From Methylobacterium sp. J-090 (GTDB lineage Bacteria > Pseudomonadota > Alphaproteobacteria > Rhizobiales > Beijerinckiaceae): a DNA stretch of 64,000 nucleotides. Position numbers and translations under genes: made by a program. Each line of letters begins with the position of its first letter. The stretch's first letter is position 1. The notes under the pieces are model-generated. The model was given only the letters and a program-made list of their open reading frames with translations, made no database searches and was not told where the DNA came from. The stretch spans positions 124,001-188,000 of the forward strand of contig NZ_JAKSXV010000089.1 in assembly GCF_022829345.1 (NCBI RefSeq). The letters run 5' to 3'. Below are positions 43,526-53,947 of the stretch, piece by piece.

Positions 43526-44347
43526 ATGGCGGATCGCAGGACCAGGACGGATCGCAGGACGGATCGGCGTCATGCCTTCGGCGCGCGCGTCCTGACGGTC
43601 CTCGCCGCCGGATTCGGCGCTGGGTCGCCGGCCGGGGCCGTCGCCCCCGAATGCCGGACCACGCCCGTGCCCGCCACCGCCCTCACCGCCGTCGACGCGC
43701 GGGGCGAACTCGCCTTCGCCTCCGGGGCGCGCGGCGTCCTCGACGGCCTGCGCTGGCCGGAGGCACCGGACCGGGCGCAGGCGGCGCGTATTTGGCTGCT
43801 CGCCCATGCGGGCACGCCCCTCACCCTCGTGGCGCGCGGCGAGACCGACCGCTGGGGCCGGGTCCATCTCGACGCCACGGGGGCCGACGGCACCGCCGAC
43901 CTCGCCGGGGGCCTCGTCGAGGCGGGGCTCGCCGCCGTCGACGCGGGCGAGCGCGACAGCCTGTGCCGGCCCGGGCTTCTCGCCGTGGAGGCGGGCGCGC
44001 GTGGGGCCGGGCGGGGCCTGTGGCGGGAGGCGGATCAGGACGCCCGGGACGGCGCCGCCCTGCGCACCCGCCTCGGCCGCTTCGTCGTGGCCAGCGGGCG
44101 CGTCCTCTGGGTCGGGGAGCGGGCGCGGCGAACCTATCTCGACTTCGCCCGGCGCGGCGAGGACGGGCTCACCGTAACCGTGTCGAAACGCACTTGGCGC
44201 CAGTTGCAGGAACGTGGTTTGAGTGCGGTATCCCTGCGCGAGCGCCTCGTCCGGGTCCGGGGCGTCGTCGAGGTCTGGCGCGGTCCGACCCTTGATGTCG
44301 CGAGCGCGGACATGATCGAAATCCTGGACGCGGCGCAGGGGCGCTGA
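43526..44347 (+). CDS. secreted SNase-like (thermonuclease-fold) protein
   Basis: A 273-residue protein. After a basic N-terminus comes a signal-like helix (VLTVLAAGFGAGSPAGAVA) and an SNase-like domain recognised by ETDRWGRVHLD and LLAVEAGARGAGRGLWRE. The family catalytic Arg/Asp/Glu pattern near the usual IDTPE is not preserved (the segment reads LDGLRWPEAP), so nuclease activity is doubtful. The C-terminal 80 residues look like a beta domain. GGAGG lies eleven bases upstream of the ATG. It precedes the M48 protease gene by five bases. Confidence 0.7.
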   Translation: MADRRTRTDRRTDRRHAFGARVLTVLAAGFGAGSPAGAVAPECRTTPVPATALTAVDARGELAFASGARGVLDGLRWPEAPDRAQAARIWLLAHAGTPLTLVARGETDRWGRVHLDATGADGTADLAGGLVEAGLAAVDAGERDSLCRPGLLAVEAGARGAGRGLWREADQDARDGAALRTRLGRFVVASGRVLWVGERARRTYLDFARRGEDGLTVTVSKRTWRQLQERGLSAVSLRERLVRVRGVVEVWRGPTLDVASADMIEILDAAQGR

Positions 44348-44352
44348 TCGGT

Positions 44353-45879
44353 ATGTTGGGGGCCATGACGCGGGGGTCGAGCACACGGAGCGGATCGGCG
44401 GCGAATCCCGGGGGTCGCGTCCGCACGGGTGATCGCGTCCGCATGGGCGCGGGCGTCCTGCTCCTGTCGGTCCTTGTCTCGGGCTGCATCGGCGATCTGA
44501 CCGGGGCGACCCTCCAGCCGGCCGTCGTCAGGGCGCCGCCGGAGGCGCCGCGCGTCACCGGCCGCGAACGCAACGCGACCGACGCCGACCACGCCAAGCT
44601 GGTGGCCTCCTTCGGCGGCGAGTACCGCGCCCCCGCGGCCTTGAAGCTCCTCACCGAGGTCACCGATCGCCTCGTGCGCGCCACGGACCGGCCGGAGGAA
44701 ACCTACGCCGTCACCCTGCTCGATTCGCCGGTGATCAACGCCTTCGCGCTGCCGAGCGGTCGCCTCTACGTGACCCGGGGCCTGCTGGCGCTCGCGAGCG
44801 ACACTTCCGAGATCGCCGCCGTCCTGTCCCACGAGATCGCCCACGTCACCCTGCGCCATGCCACGGCCCGCACGGAACTGGCGCTCCGCTCGCAGCTCGT
44901 GAGCAAGGTGGTGGCCGACGTCCTCAACGATCCGGTGACGGGCGCGCAGCTCCAGAGCCAGTCGAAGTTCGCCCTGGCGCGGTTCTCCCGCGATCAGGAG
45001 CTCGAGGCCGACGGCGCCGGGGTGAAGACCCTGGCGCGGGCCGGCTACGACCCGTTCGGCGCCGGGCGCTTCCTGCGCTCCCTGAGCCGCACCACCGGCA
45101 TGAAGACCGGGACGGGCCAGGCCGGCGAGCCCGACATGCTCGCGACCCATCCGGGCACGCAGGAGCGCATCACCCTCGTTACTCGGGCCGCGCGCCTCAT
45201 CGGCGCGCCGGGCCTCGGGGTCGATGAGCGGGCGCGCTACCTCGCGGCGGTGGACGGCATCGCCTACGGCGACAATCCCGGCGACGGCCTCGTACGCGGC
45301 CGCCGCTTCCTCCATCCCGGCCTCGGCATCGCCTTCGAGGTACCCGACGGGTTCACCATCGAGAACACCCGCAACGCGGTCCTGGGCACCACGCCCGAGG
45401 GCAGCCGCCGCCTGCTGTTCGATCAGGTGGAGAACCCGGCCGGACAGGGCCTCGAAGAGGTCCTGAAGGCGACCTGGAACGACGCCGTCGAGCCGGGATC
45501 GACGGAGAACCGGACCATCGGCGGCAACCCGGCCGTCACCGCACTGTCGCGCGGCAAGGACTGGACCTTCCGTCTCGCCGCCATCCGCATGGGCGACACC
45601 ACCTTCCGGATGATCATGGCCGCCAAGGGGGCGACGGACCCCGACGCCGCCTTCCGGCGCTGGACCGAGAGCCTCGCGGCCGTGGGCGCGGCCGAGACCC
45701 AATCCCTGCGCCCCCTGCGTCTGCAGGTGGTGACGGCCACCGCCGCCGACACGGTGGAGGGGCTCGCCCAGCGCATGCTCGTCCCCGACCGGGCCGCCGA
45801 CCGCTTCCTCGTCCTCAACGGCCTCGACCGCGGTGCGGCCCTGCGGGCGGGCCAGGGGTACAAGGTCGTGGTCGAATAG
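44353..45879 (+). CDS. M48-family metalloprotease lipoprotein (BepA/LoiP-like)
   Basis: A 508-residue periplasmic protease. A lipobox LVSGC sits about residue 40, so the true start may be the ATG at 44365 or 44443. The zinc motif is SHEIAHVTLRHA and the third ligand lies in DQELEADGAGV. The C-terminal half carries a DUF-like beta domain (IAFEVPDGFTIENT) and a final LysM-like segment ending QGYKVVVE. BepA-type proteases help outer-membrane protein quality control. It is coupled to the SNase-like gene upstream. Confidence 0.85.
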   Translation: MLGAMTRGSSTRSGSAANPGGRVRTGDRVRMGAGVLLLSVLVSGCIGDLTGATLQPAVVRAPPEAPRVTGRERNATDADHAKLVASFGGEYRAPAALKLLTEVTDRLVRATDRPEETYAVTLLDSPVINAFALPSGRLYVTRGLLALASDTSEIAAVLSHEIAHVTLRHATARTELALRSQLVSKVVADVLNDPVTGAQLQSQSKFALARFSRDQELEADGAGVKTLARAGYDPFGAGRFLRSLSRTTGMKTGTGQAGEPDMLATHPGTQERITLVTRAARLIGAPGLGVDERARYLAAVDGIAYGDNPGDGLVRGRRFLHPGLGIAFEVPDGFTIENTRNAVLGTTPEGSRRLLFDQVENPAGQGLEEVLKATWNDAVEPGSTENRTIGGNPAVTALSRGKDWTFRLAAIRMGDTTFRMIMAAKGATDPDAAFRRWTESLAAVGAAETQSLRPLRLQVVTATAADTVEGLAQRMLVPDRAADRFLVLNGLDRGAALRAGQGYKVVVE

Positions 45880-46054
45880 AGGTCGGGGTCGCGTAGAGCT
45901 CGGGGTCGCCTGGACCCCCACCCCGCTCCGAGCCGCACGAAACCGCGGATCGAATGTCGATCCGGTTTCGCCGGCAACGAAAACGCGCCATCGTGCGCGC
46001 TTGATTCCTTTGATGTGCGCCGCGCTCCGTCCCGCCCGATCCTGAGACCGTGCC

Positions 46055-47335
46055 ATGTTCGATGCCCTCGGGAGTTTCCTCGACCGAAGCAACCTCTCGC
46101 CCCACGGCATCTGCCTGCTGTGGCGGCCGGAGCTGATCTGGACGCACGTCGTCTCCGACTTCGTCATCGGGCTGGCCTACTTCACCATTCCGGTGGCGCT
46201 GGGGGTGTTCGTCACCAAGCGCAAGGACGTCGCCTTCGGCTGGATGGCCTGGGCTTTCGCGGGCTTCATCCTCGCCTGCGGCACCACGCATTTTCTCGCG
46301 ATCTGGACCCTGTGGGTGCCGGACTACGCCGCCGAGGCCCTGGTCAAGGCGTTCACGGCGGTGATCTCCCTGGTCACCGGCATCCTGCTGTGGGTGCTGC
46401 TGCCGCGCGCCCTAGCCCTGCCCTCCCCCGAGACCTTGCGGCGCGCCAACGCCGAACTCGTCGCCCGCGTCAGGGAGCGCGATGCCGCCCTCGATGCCCT
46501 GCAGACGGCGATCGCCGAACGCGAGCGCGTCGAGGCGATGCTGCGCCAGACCCAGAAGATGGAGGCTATCGGCGCCCTGACGGGCGGGGTCGCCCACGAC
46601 TTCAACAATCTGCTCGGGGTCGTCATCGCCAACCTCGACCGCCTCGGGCGCACGCCCCTCGAGGGCGCCGCCGAGCGGGCGCGCGGCAACGCCCTCAAGG
46701 GCGCGGAGCGGGCGGCGAGCCTCGTGCAGAAGATGCTCGCCTTCGCCCGGCGCCAGCCCCTGCAGCCGACCCGGTTCGACGTCAACGGCCTCATCGGCGA
46801 CCTGTCCGAACTCCTGCGCGGCGCCCTGAACGCCGTCGAGCCGCCGGAGATGGACCTGGCCCCCGACCTCTGGCCCGTGCGCGTCGATGCCAACCAGCTC
46901 GAGAACGTCCTCCTCAACCTCGCGGTCAACGCCCGCGACGCCATGCCGGAGGGCGGACGGGCGACGATCCGCACCCGCAACGTCCCGGCGGCCGAAGCCG
47001 CGCACCATCCCGGACTGCCGGCCGTCGACCACGTCCGGATCAGCGTCGCGGACGGGGGCTGCGGCATGAGCCCGGAGGTCGCCGCGCGCGCCTTCGAGCC
47101 GTTCTTCACCACCAAGGCCGTGGGCGAGGGCACGGGCCTGGGGCTCAGCCAGGCCTTCGGCTTCGCCAAGCAGTCGGGCGGCCACATCGTTCTCGACAGC
47201 CGCCCCGGTGACGGGACCACCGTGACGGTCTACCTCCCGAGGGACCGCGACGCGGCGGTGGCCCAACCGGTCGCCCACACGGCCGAGGGCCGCCCGCGCC
47301 TGCCGTCGATCCTGACGCCCCCCCGCTTCGCCTGA
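46055..47335 (+). CDS. histidine kinase with ethylene-receptor-type (ETR1-like) sensor domain
   Basis: A 426-residue membrane kinase. Residues 25-120 form three membrane helices matching the ethylene-binding domain. Asp35, Tyr42, Pro46, Ile72, Cys75 and His79 align without gaps to ETR1 Asp25, Tyr32, Pro36, Ile62, Cys65 and His69; Cys75/His79 (ACGTTH) are the Cu(I) ligands. A coiled linker leads to a HisKA domain with GGVAHDFNNLLGVVIANLDR (His181) and a HATPase domain with DGGCGMSPE and GTGLGLSQAFGF. The next gene, 18 bp downstream, is a lone receiver. The signal may be ethylene or another small molecule. Confidence 0.88.
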   Translation: MFDALGSFLDRSNLSPHGICLLWRPELIWTHVVSDFVIGLAYFTIPVALGVFVTKRKDVAFGWMAWAFAGFILACGTTHFLAIWTLWVPDYAAEALVKAFTAVISLVTGILLWVLLPRALALPSPETLRRANAELVARVRERDAALDALQTAIAERERVEAMLRQTQKMEAIGALTGGVAHDFNNLLGVVIANLDRLGRTPLEGAAERARGNALKGAERAASLVQKMLAFARRQPLQPTRFDVNGLIGDLSELLRGALNAVEPPEMDLAPDLWPVRVDANQLENVLLNLAVNARDAMPEGGRATIRTRNVPAAEAAHHPGLPAVDHVRISVADGGCGMSPEVAARAFEPFFTTKAVGEGTGLGLSQAFGFAKQSGGHIVLDSRPGDGTTVTVYLPRDRDAAVAQPVAHTAEGRPRLPSILTPPRFA

Positions 47336-47353
47336 CCGGAGACGCGATACGCG

Positions 47354-47728
47354 ATGACCGATACCGTCCCCCCCCGCGTCCTGATGGTCGAGGACGAGAC
47401 CATGCTCCTCGAGGTGGTCGCGGCCGAACTCGAGGATGCGGGCTTCGACGTCGCCCAGGCGACGACGGCCGAGATCGCCCTCGATCTCATCAAGAGCGGT
47501 GCGGCGATCGACATCCTATTCACCGATATCCGCCTGCCCGGCGAGATGGATGGATGGCAGCTCGCCGAGGCCGCGCGCCGCCTGCGCCCGGGCCTGCCGA
47601 TCATCTACGCCACTGGCTTCACCCAGACGCCGCCACGCCTGGCGGCGGGCAGCGTGTTCTTCACCAAACCCTACCGCGCCAACGCGATCATCAAGGCACT
47701 CCGAACCCTGGGCGGCACCGAGCCGTAG
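47354..47728 (+). CDS. single-domain response regulator
   Basis: A 124-residue receiver protein. The acidic pair is in LMVEDETMLL, the phospho-acceptor Asp in LFTDIRLPGEMDG, the conserved Thr/Tyr region is IIYATGFTQ and the Lys is in FFTKPYRA. It has no output domain. It follows the ethylene-receptor-like kinase by 18 bp, so it is almost certainly its partner, acting as a diffusible phospho-receiver or a shuttle to another output. Confidence 0.9.
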   Translation: MTDTVPPRVLMVEDETMLLEVVAAELEDAGFDVAQATTAEIALDLIKSGAAIDILFTDIRLPGEMDGWQLAEAARRLRPGLPIIYATGFTQTPPRLAAGSVFFTKPYRANAIIKALRTLGGTEP

Positions 47729-47755
47729 ACCGTTAGCCGGCCCAGGCCACCGCCC

Positions 47756-47862
47756 TCGCACCGAATCCGGGTGATCCCTTCAGGACAGCGGATCTGTGCT
47801 TCGCCCAGACGCCGCGCGGGCGTGTCCGATCCAGCCATCGCTCCAATCGAGCGGAGGCCGTA

Positions 47863-47867
<5 letters not shown>
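47756..47867 (-). repeat. dispersed stem-loop repeat, copy A
   Basis: Read on the minus strand, this roughly 110-bp segment starts CCTGATACGGCCTCCGCT and matches copy B at 61290-61400 along most of its length: the CGGCCTCCGCT start, GGCTGGATC, GAAGGGATC and a CGGAT end. Its 5' end overlaps the last codons of the ABC exporter gene. The 3' part folds as GCAC..ATCCG..CGGAT..GTGC. Confidence 0.65.
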
Positions 47868-49626
<1,759 letters not shown>

Positions 49627-49844
49627 CGCGGTGACAATCCCGTTTCCCAGGAGACCTTGCGGACCCTGTCCTTCAAACGAAGCCCGTGCGCGGTCCGCAC
49701 GAAACTTTGTGTCCCCAAGGTTCGCAACGCGAAGCTCGCGCAGGCGTTGCAGGCTAACGTACAGCTTCGTTCGTTCTAGCGAAGAAACCTGAACGTCGCT
49801 TGAGCGGCAAGCGAATTCGATGCCGCCGCCGTCTCCTCGAAGGG

Positions 49845-51182
49845 TTACGCGCCGGCAGAGCGCCGGGTCTCCGGCATGATCAGGGCGATCATCACGAAGC
49901 CCGCGAAGCCGACCACGGCAAGGCCGAGAAAGGCCGAATGGCTGCCGAGGCGATCGGCCATGATGCCGGCGAGCGACGTCGAGAGGGCCGCCCCGATGCC
50001 CATGGCGGTGCCGACGGCGCCGAGCGCGATGTTGAAGCGCCCGGTGCCACGGGTCACGTCGGAAACCACGAGGGGCACCATCACGCCGAACACCGCCGCC
50101 GAGATGCCGTCGAACACCTGGATCGCCACGAGGAGCTCGGGGCTGCTGGTATAGGCGAACAGCAGGCCCCGGATCGGCAGGGCGGCGAAGCCGATGAGCA
50201 GCAGGGGCCGGCGGCCCCAGCGCTCGGCGGCCCGCCCCACGGCCGGCCCCGAGACGGCGAGCACCACCTGGGGCACCACGATGCAGGCGGCGATGAGGGC
50301 GGTCGCGGTCTCGCTGGCGCGCAGGGTCAGCATGCTGCCCACCAGCGGCAGCATCGCCGCGTTGGCGAGGAAGAACAGCATCATGCAGGCGCCGAAGCAC
50401 ATGAGCGCGCGGTTGCCGAGCAGGGCGCGAACGGCATTCTCCCGCCGGGGCTCGACGGCGCCGGCAACCGCCGCCTTCGGCACCGTCACGGGACCGATCT
50501 CGTCGGCGCGGATGAAGGACAGGGCCGCGAGCGTGGGGATCATCAGGAAGGCGGTGAGATAGAACACCGCGTCGTTGGACAGGTAGTAGCCGCAGGCTCC
50601 CATGCCGGCGGCCGCCACGGCGTTGCCGAGGGCCGAGAAGCTGGCGTTGCGCCCGAGGCGCTCGCCGGCGCGGGCATGGCCGACGAGGCCGATGCTGATG
50701 GCCGCGATGGCGGGCGTCAGGATGCAGCTCGCCGCCGAATGGGCGGCCATGGCCAGGAGCACGATGAGGAAGTTCGGCCACATGGCCAGCGCGAAGGCGC
50801 TGAGCGCGATGGCCACCACGGAGAAGCCGGCGGCGAACCGCAGGGAGCGCATGGCGTCCACGAAGGCACCGCCCGGCACCTGGCCGAGCAGGCTGACGAG
50901 GCTGCCGATGGTGAGCGCGAAGCCGATATCGGACTGGGTCCACTTCGCCTGGGTGAAGTAGACCGCGAGGAACGGCCCGAATCCGGTCTGGAGGTTGGCG
51001 ACGAAGAACGCGAAGCCGTCGAGGCCCCGGCTGCTGGTGCGCGAGATCGCCTTCATATCGGCGGAGCCCTCCACGGCATCGGCAGGGGCCTCGCGCCGGG
51101 GCATGGGACGCGGCCGGAATTCGGACCGGGCGACCTCCCTCGGCTTGAGGGGACGGCGGTCCTTCGGGAGGGGAACCGTCAT
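49845..51182 (-). CDS. MFS transporter
   Basis: A 445-residue major facilitator with 12 predicted helices after a 45-residue basic cytoplasmic N-terminus. The A-motif is seen as GAFVDAMRS between helices 2 and 3 and a second copy as GRAAERWGRRP between helices 8 and 9. The overall layout is that of drug/sugar efflux MFS proteins. The ATG at 51182 overlaps the stop of the PRC-barrel gene (ATGA); an internal ATG at 51054 (MKAISRTSSRG) is the alternative if the basic extension is not translated. Confidence 0.82.
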   Translation of the reverse strand: MTVPLPKDRRPLKPREVARSEFRPRPMPRREAPADAVEGSADMKAISRTSSRGLDGFAFFVANLQTGFGPFLAVYFTQAKWTQSDIGFALTIGSLVSLLGQVPGGAFVDAMRSLRFAAGFSVVAIALSAFALAMWPNFLIVLLAMAAHSAASCILTPAIAAISIGLVGHARAGERLGRNASFSALGNAVAAAGMGACGYYLSNDAVFYLTAFLMIPTLAALSFIRADEIGPVTVPKAAVAGAVEPRRENAVRALLGNRALMCFGACMMLFFLANAAMLPLVGSMLTLRASETATALIAACIVVPQVVLAVSGPAVGRAAERWGRRPLLLIGFAALPIRGLLFAYTSSPELLVAIQVFDGISAAVFGVMVPLVVSDVTRGTGRFNIALGAVGTAMGIGAALSTSLAGIMADRLGSHSAFLGLAVVGFAGFVMIALIMPETRRSAGA

Positions 51183-51931
51183 TTCTCCGGCGTTCTCTCG
51201 GCCGGCTTTTCGGGGGGCTTCTCGGCGGGGGTGGCGGGAGGGGTGGCGGCCGGGGGCGCCACGGGCGGCGCGGCGGCCTGCTGGTCGCCTTCGGGCGCGG
51301 CGGGACTGGCCGGACCGAGGACAACGATGGGCTCGCCCGGCTTGTATTCCGGCGAGACCCGGACCTGATTGCGGGACAATTGCAGGACGAGACGCGTCGG
51401 CTTGCCGTCGGAGGTGAAGCGCATGGAGCGCCAATCCACGGCGATCTTGCGCGAGCCGACGCCGAGGAAGCCGCCGAAATCGATGATGGCGGCGCGCGGA
51501 CGCCCGTCCTTGTCGAGGACGATGTCGATGATCCGGCCCATATCCTCGCCGGTGGCGCTGCGCACGGCCTTGCCGAGGACACCCTCGTAATCCGCCGTGT
51601 CGAGGACGGTGGCGGGAGTCCCCGTGGGCACGACTGGACCTTGGGGCGGAACGGAGTTCGGCGCCGGCACAGAACTTGGGGGCGAAGCGGCATTCTGCGT
51701 CGGAGCGGGGGCCGTGGTGCCGCCCTGGGTGGGCGCGACGGCAGGGCCGGCAGGCGGCTGGACCGTGGAAGCGGGCGGCGGCGTCACGGTCGGCGGCGCC
51801 GACGCAGCGGGCGGGGCCGATGCGGCGGGCGCCTCGACGGGTCTGCCCCCGGGCGTGGCATCCTCGGCGAAAGCGGATGCGGCCCCCAGGCCGATCGTCG
51901 TCGCGGCGATCATCCGGATAAATCTGAACAC
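51179..51931 (-). CDS. secreted PRC-barrel domain protein
   Basis: A 250-residue protein. Residues 1-25 are a signal peptide (IRMIAATTIGLGAASAFA), then a Pro/Ala/Thr-rich linker to about 125. A PRC-barrel follows: LGKAVRSATGEDMGRIIDIV and IDFGGFLGVGSRKIAVDW. The C-terminus is again Pro-rich, ending with tandem PPEKPAE-like units. PRC-barrels bind RNA, protein or form adaptors; secreted ones are common in alphaproteobacteria and unstudied. The GTG at 51931 follows GGGGAAC. It is coupled to the MFS gene. Confidence 0.8.
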   Translation of the reverse strand: MFRFIRMIAATTIGLGAASAFAEDATPGGRPVEAPAASAPPAASAPPTVTPPPASTVQPPAGPAVAPTQGGTTAPAPTQNAASPPSSVPAPNSVPPQGPVVPTGTPATVLDTADYEGVLGKAVRSATGEDMGRIIDIVLDKDGRPRAAIIDFGGFLGVGSRKIAVDWRSMRFTSDGKPTRLVLQLSRNQVRVSPEYKPGEPIVVLGPASPAAPEGDQQAAAPPVAPPAATPPATPAEKPPEKPAERTPEK

Positions 51932-52309
51932 GTGCGTTCCCCGAGCGATGATCACGCCGGCCCTTGCGCAGAACACGGACCCGTCCGGCAATTTCCCGCG
52001 AGGGCGGGCCCGGTGTCACTGCGCAACGACCAAGGCGAAGTTGTGAAGGCGAGACCCAAGGCGCGTCGCCCCGGAGCTCCGAAGGGCGAGAACCAGGGGC
52101 AAGAACCAGGCCGATGCCGTGCACCGATGGCCCTCACGCAACCGTCTGCCATCCCGCTTCCCGCTTCGCAATCGGCCGGCACGACGCCTTCCCCATCCCT
52201 GACGATCCATCCCTCGCAGTCTGGTTTTCGCCAAATCCGCGGCGTAGAGAGACGAAACCCTACGTATCCCCGCCGCGCGTGGGGCCTGATCGTTCGAGGA
52301 CTTGTGCCG
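51932..52309. other. intergenic region between divergent genes
   Basis: This 378-bp gap separates the PRC-barrel gene and the lipoprotein gene, which diverge. No gene, tRNA or clear hairpin is visible. It should contain both promoters. Confidence 0.4.
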
Positions 52310-52687
52310 ATGCCCCTCTTCCGGAAAGCCAGCGCCACGGTGCTTCTCGCCGCCGCCCTGGGGGGTTGCCAGGCGCTCGGCGGCGGCGGCGGCGTCATGC
52401 CGGCGAGCGATGTCGGACCGCCGCCGTCCATGCGCGGCTCCGTGCCGAATGCGGCGGGTCCGCGTTCGGCCCGGGTCGATCCCGATGACGCTCCGCTCCA
52501 GACGACGCCGACCCGGCGCCTCGACCTGCCGCGCTCGGCCGGCGGCGCCGCCCGCACGACGGCATCGGAGGAGCGGCGCATCCGCCGCGAGGACCTCGAG
52601 GGCACCGCGGAAAGCCGTTCGAGCTCCGGCGGCGGCATGACGCCGAGCCTCGGTTCGGGCGGCGTCGGCGTCGGCGGCAAGTTCTGA
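52310..52687 (+). CDS. small lipoprotein
   Basis: A 125-residue protein with a lipoprotein signal: ATVLLAAALGGCQALGG, cleavage before Cys near residue 20. The mature part is disordered-looking (Gly, Ser, Pro, Arg rich) and ends GSGGVGVGGKF. No known domain. It lies between two PRC-barrel genes and may be attached to the outer membrane. Confidence 0.6.
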   Translation: MPLFRKASATVLLAAALGGCQALGGGGGVMPASDVGPPPSMRGSVPNAAGPRSARVDPDDAPLQTTPTRRLDLPRSAGGAARTTASEERRIRREDLEGTAESRSSSGGGMTPSLGSGGVGVGGKF

Positions 52688-52752
52688 AGCCCGCCGAATT
52701 CCCGGACGTCACGGGCCGGCCCCGGAAAGGTGGCCGGCCTGATCGGATCGCT

Positions 52753-53190
52753 TCAGGCGGCCACGCGGCGGCGCCCGCCGTAGTAATCGTCGAGGCGGCC
52801 GCCGAAGGCCGGATCGGCGAAGGGGTCGTCCCCGGCCCCGTGGGTCGGCGCACGCGCCAGGGTATCCTTGTCGATATCCACGACGTAGCCGCCGAGCTCG
52901 ACGCTGTAGCGCAGGGATCGCCACGGCAGCGGATGATAGCTCTCGCCGAGGCCGAGGAACCCGCCGAACGACAGCACGGCGTAGGCGACCTGCCCCGAGA
53001 CCTTGTCCACCATGAAATTGTGCACCGTGCCGAGGTGCTCGCCCTCGGAATCGTAGACCGCCGTGCCCTCCACCCGATCGGAGGCGATGAGGCGCGGCGT
53101 CTCGTCGGTGGCGATGCCCTCCGCCCCGGGATCGAGTTCCAGGGATCCGGAGGGTCGGACGTGGCGCTCGTTGGGCAGGTCTGTCGGCAT
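52753..53190 (-). CDS. PRC-barrel domain protein (cytoplasmic)
   Basis: A 145-residue soluble protein with one PRC-barrel: LIASDRVEGTAVYDSEGEHL, then VHNFMVDKVSGQVAYAVLSF and GGFLGLGESYHPLPWRSLRY. The C-terminus carries DYYGGRRRVAA. It is the typical single-domain PRC protein of alphaproteobacteria, often induced by stress. It lies 87 bp from the 41-residue membrane protein and on the same strand, so both may form one unit. Confidence 0.85.
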   Translation of the reverse strand: MPTDLPNERHVRPSGSLELDPGAEGIATDETPRLIASDRVEGTAVYDSEGEHLGTVHNFMVDKVSGQVAYAVLSFGGFLGLGESYHPLPWRSLRYSVELGGYVVDIDKDTLARAPTHGAGDDPFADPAFGGRLDDYYGGRRRVAA

Positions 53191-53277
53191 CGGCTCGCTC
53201 CGCGACGGGGTGTCTGAAGCGAAAAACGCGCGAGTGCCCCGGCCCGGTTCCCCGGCCCGGCCTTCCCATGATGTCCG

Positions 53278-53403
53278 TCAGACGTAGCCGGCGCTGCGCG
53301 GGACGTCCGGCTCGCGGCCCGGTTCGGCGGCGATCACGGCTCCGAGCCCCCCGATGAGGGTGATGGCCGCACCAATGGCGAGGGCGAAAACGGACAGGAT
53401 CAT
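53278..53403 (-). CDS. 41-residue membrane microprotein
   Basis: The minus strand encodes MILSVFALAIGAAITLIGGL, a single membrane helix, then a short Pro/Arg tail ending PRSAGYV. GGGAGGG lies about eight bases before the ATG. Codon use is normal for this genome. It lies upstream of the PRC-barrel gene on the same strand. The hydrophobic helix and strong ribosome site make it a credible small protein of unknown role. Confidence 0.55.
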   Translation of the reverse strand: MILSVFALAIGAAITLIGGLGAVIAAEPGREPDVPRSAGYV

Positions 53404-53947
53404 GGGGTGACCCTCCCCCGTGATGGCTTAACGCATCGTTGCCGAGGGTGAATCGGAACGAAAAGCGCACGATGAGGAGAATATTTTTGTCGCGACCTTT
53501 CCTGTGCACAACGCGGGTGCCCGTCCCCGCGCCGCCACCGGGCGAACCCGAGCGGCGGGCCGGACAAGCCGACCGACGCTCCTGGCCGAGGCACCGTCCG
53601 CCCGAGCGTCGCCGACCCGGTGCCAACGGCGAAAGTCATTCCGGGTCAGCGATTTATCCGCCTTGTCCGCCCGTCCACCGGGGGCCGCCCCGGACGAAAG
53701 CCAGGGCCGCGCCGCCCAAGTACAGAGCGCGGACCGACCAAGTTCTCGGACGCAGCGGCATCGCACTGCATCGCCGAGCGGGCATCGAATCCTGTTCATA
53801 GGTCACGCTCCCTGTGGACGGTGTCCAAGCACAGGGCGGTTTTCCCTTGGAACGGTCGCGGCACCGCTTAGTTGTTGCAGCTATGCGCTCCGAGGCCTCG
53901 TGCCGTGGGCGTACCGGCGCTCGCAGCCGAACCTTCGGAGGATATCC
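53404..53947. other. intergenic region upstream of the SWIB gene
   Basis: This 544-bp gap has no supported gene on either strand. Near its right end is a sequence matching the alphaproteobacterial general-stress promoter. Confidence 0.4.
53849..53873 (+). promoter_or_regulatory. candidate EcfG-type stress promoter for the SWIB gene
   Basis: GGAAC (53849-53853), 17 bases, then GTT (53871-53873) matches the EcfG/sigma-T consensus GGAAC-N16-17-CGTT apart from the preceding C. It ends 74 bp upstream of the SWIB-domain start codon. Sequence match only. Confidence 0.45.

Noticed and set aside
49627..51693. Very long open frame continuing upstream of the ABC exporter, giving an apparent 1276-residue protein
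   Set aside because: The upstream part is Arg/Pro-rich and lies in another frame of the MFS and PRC-barrel genes. The exporter start at 49626 gives the normal domain layout.
53200..53270. EcfG-type promoter for the PRC-barrel gene at 53190 on the minus strand
   Set aside because: GGAAC and GTT words are present but 19 bases apart, outside the accepted 16-17.
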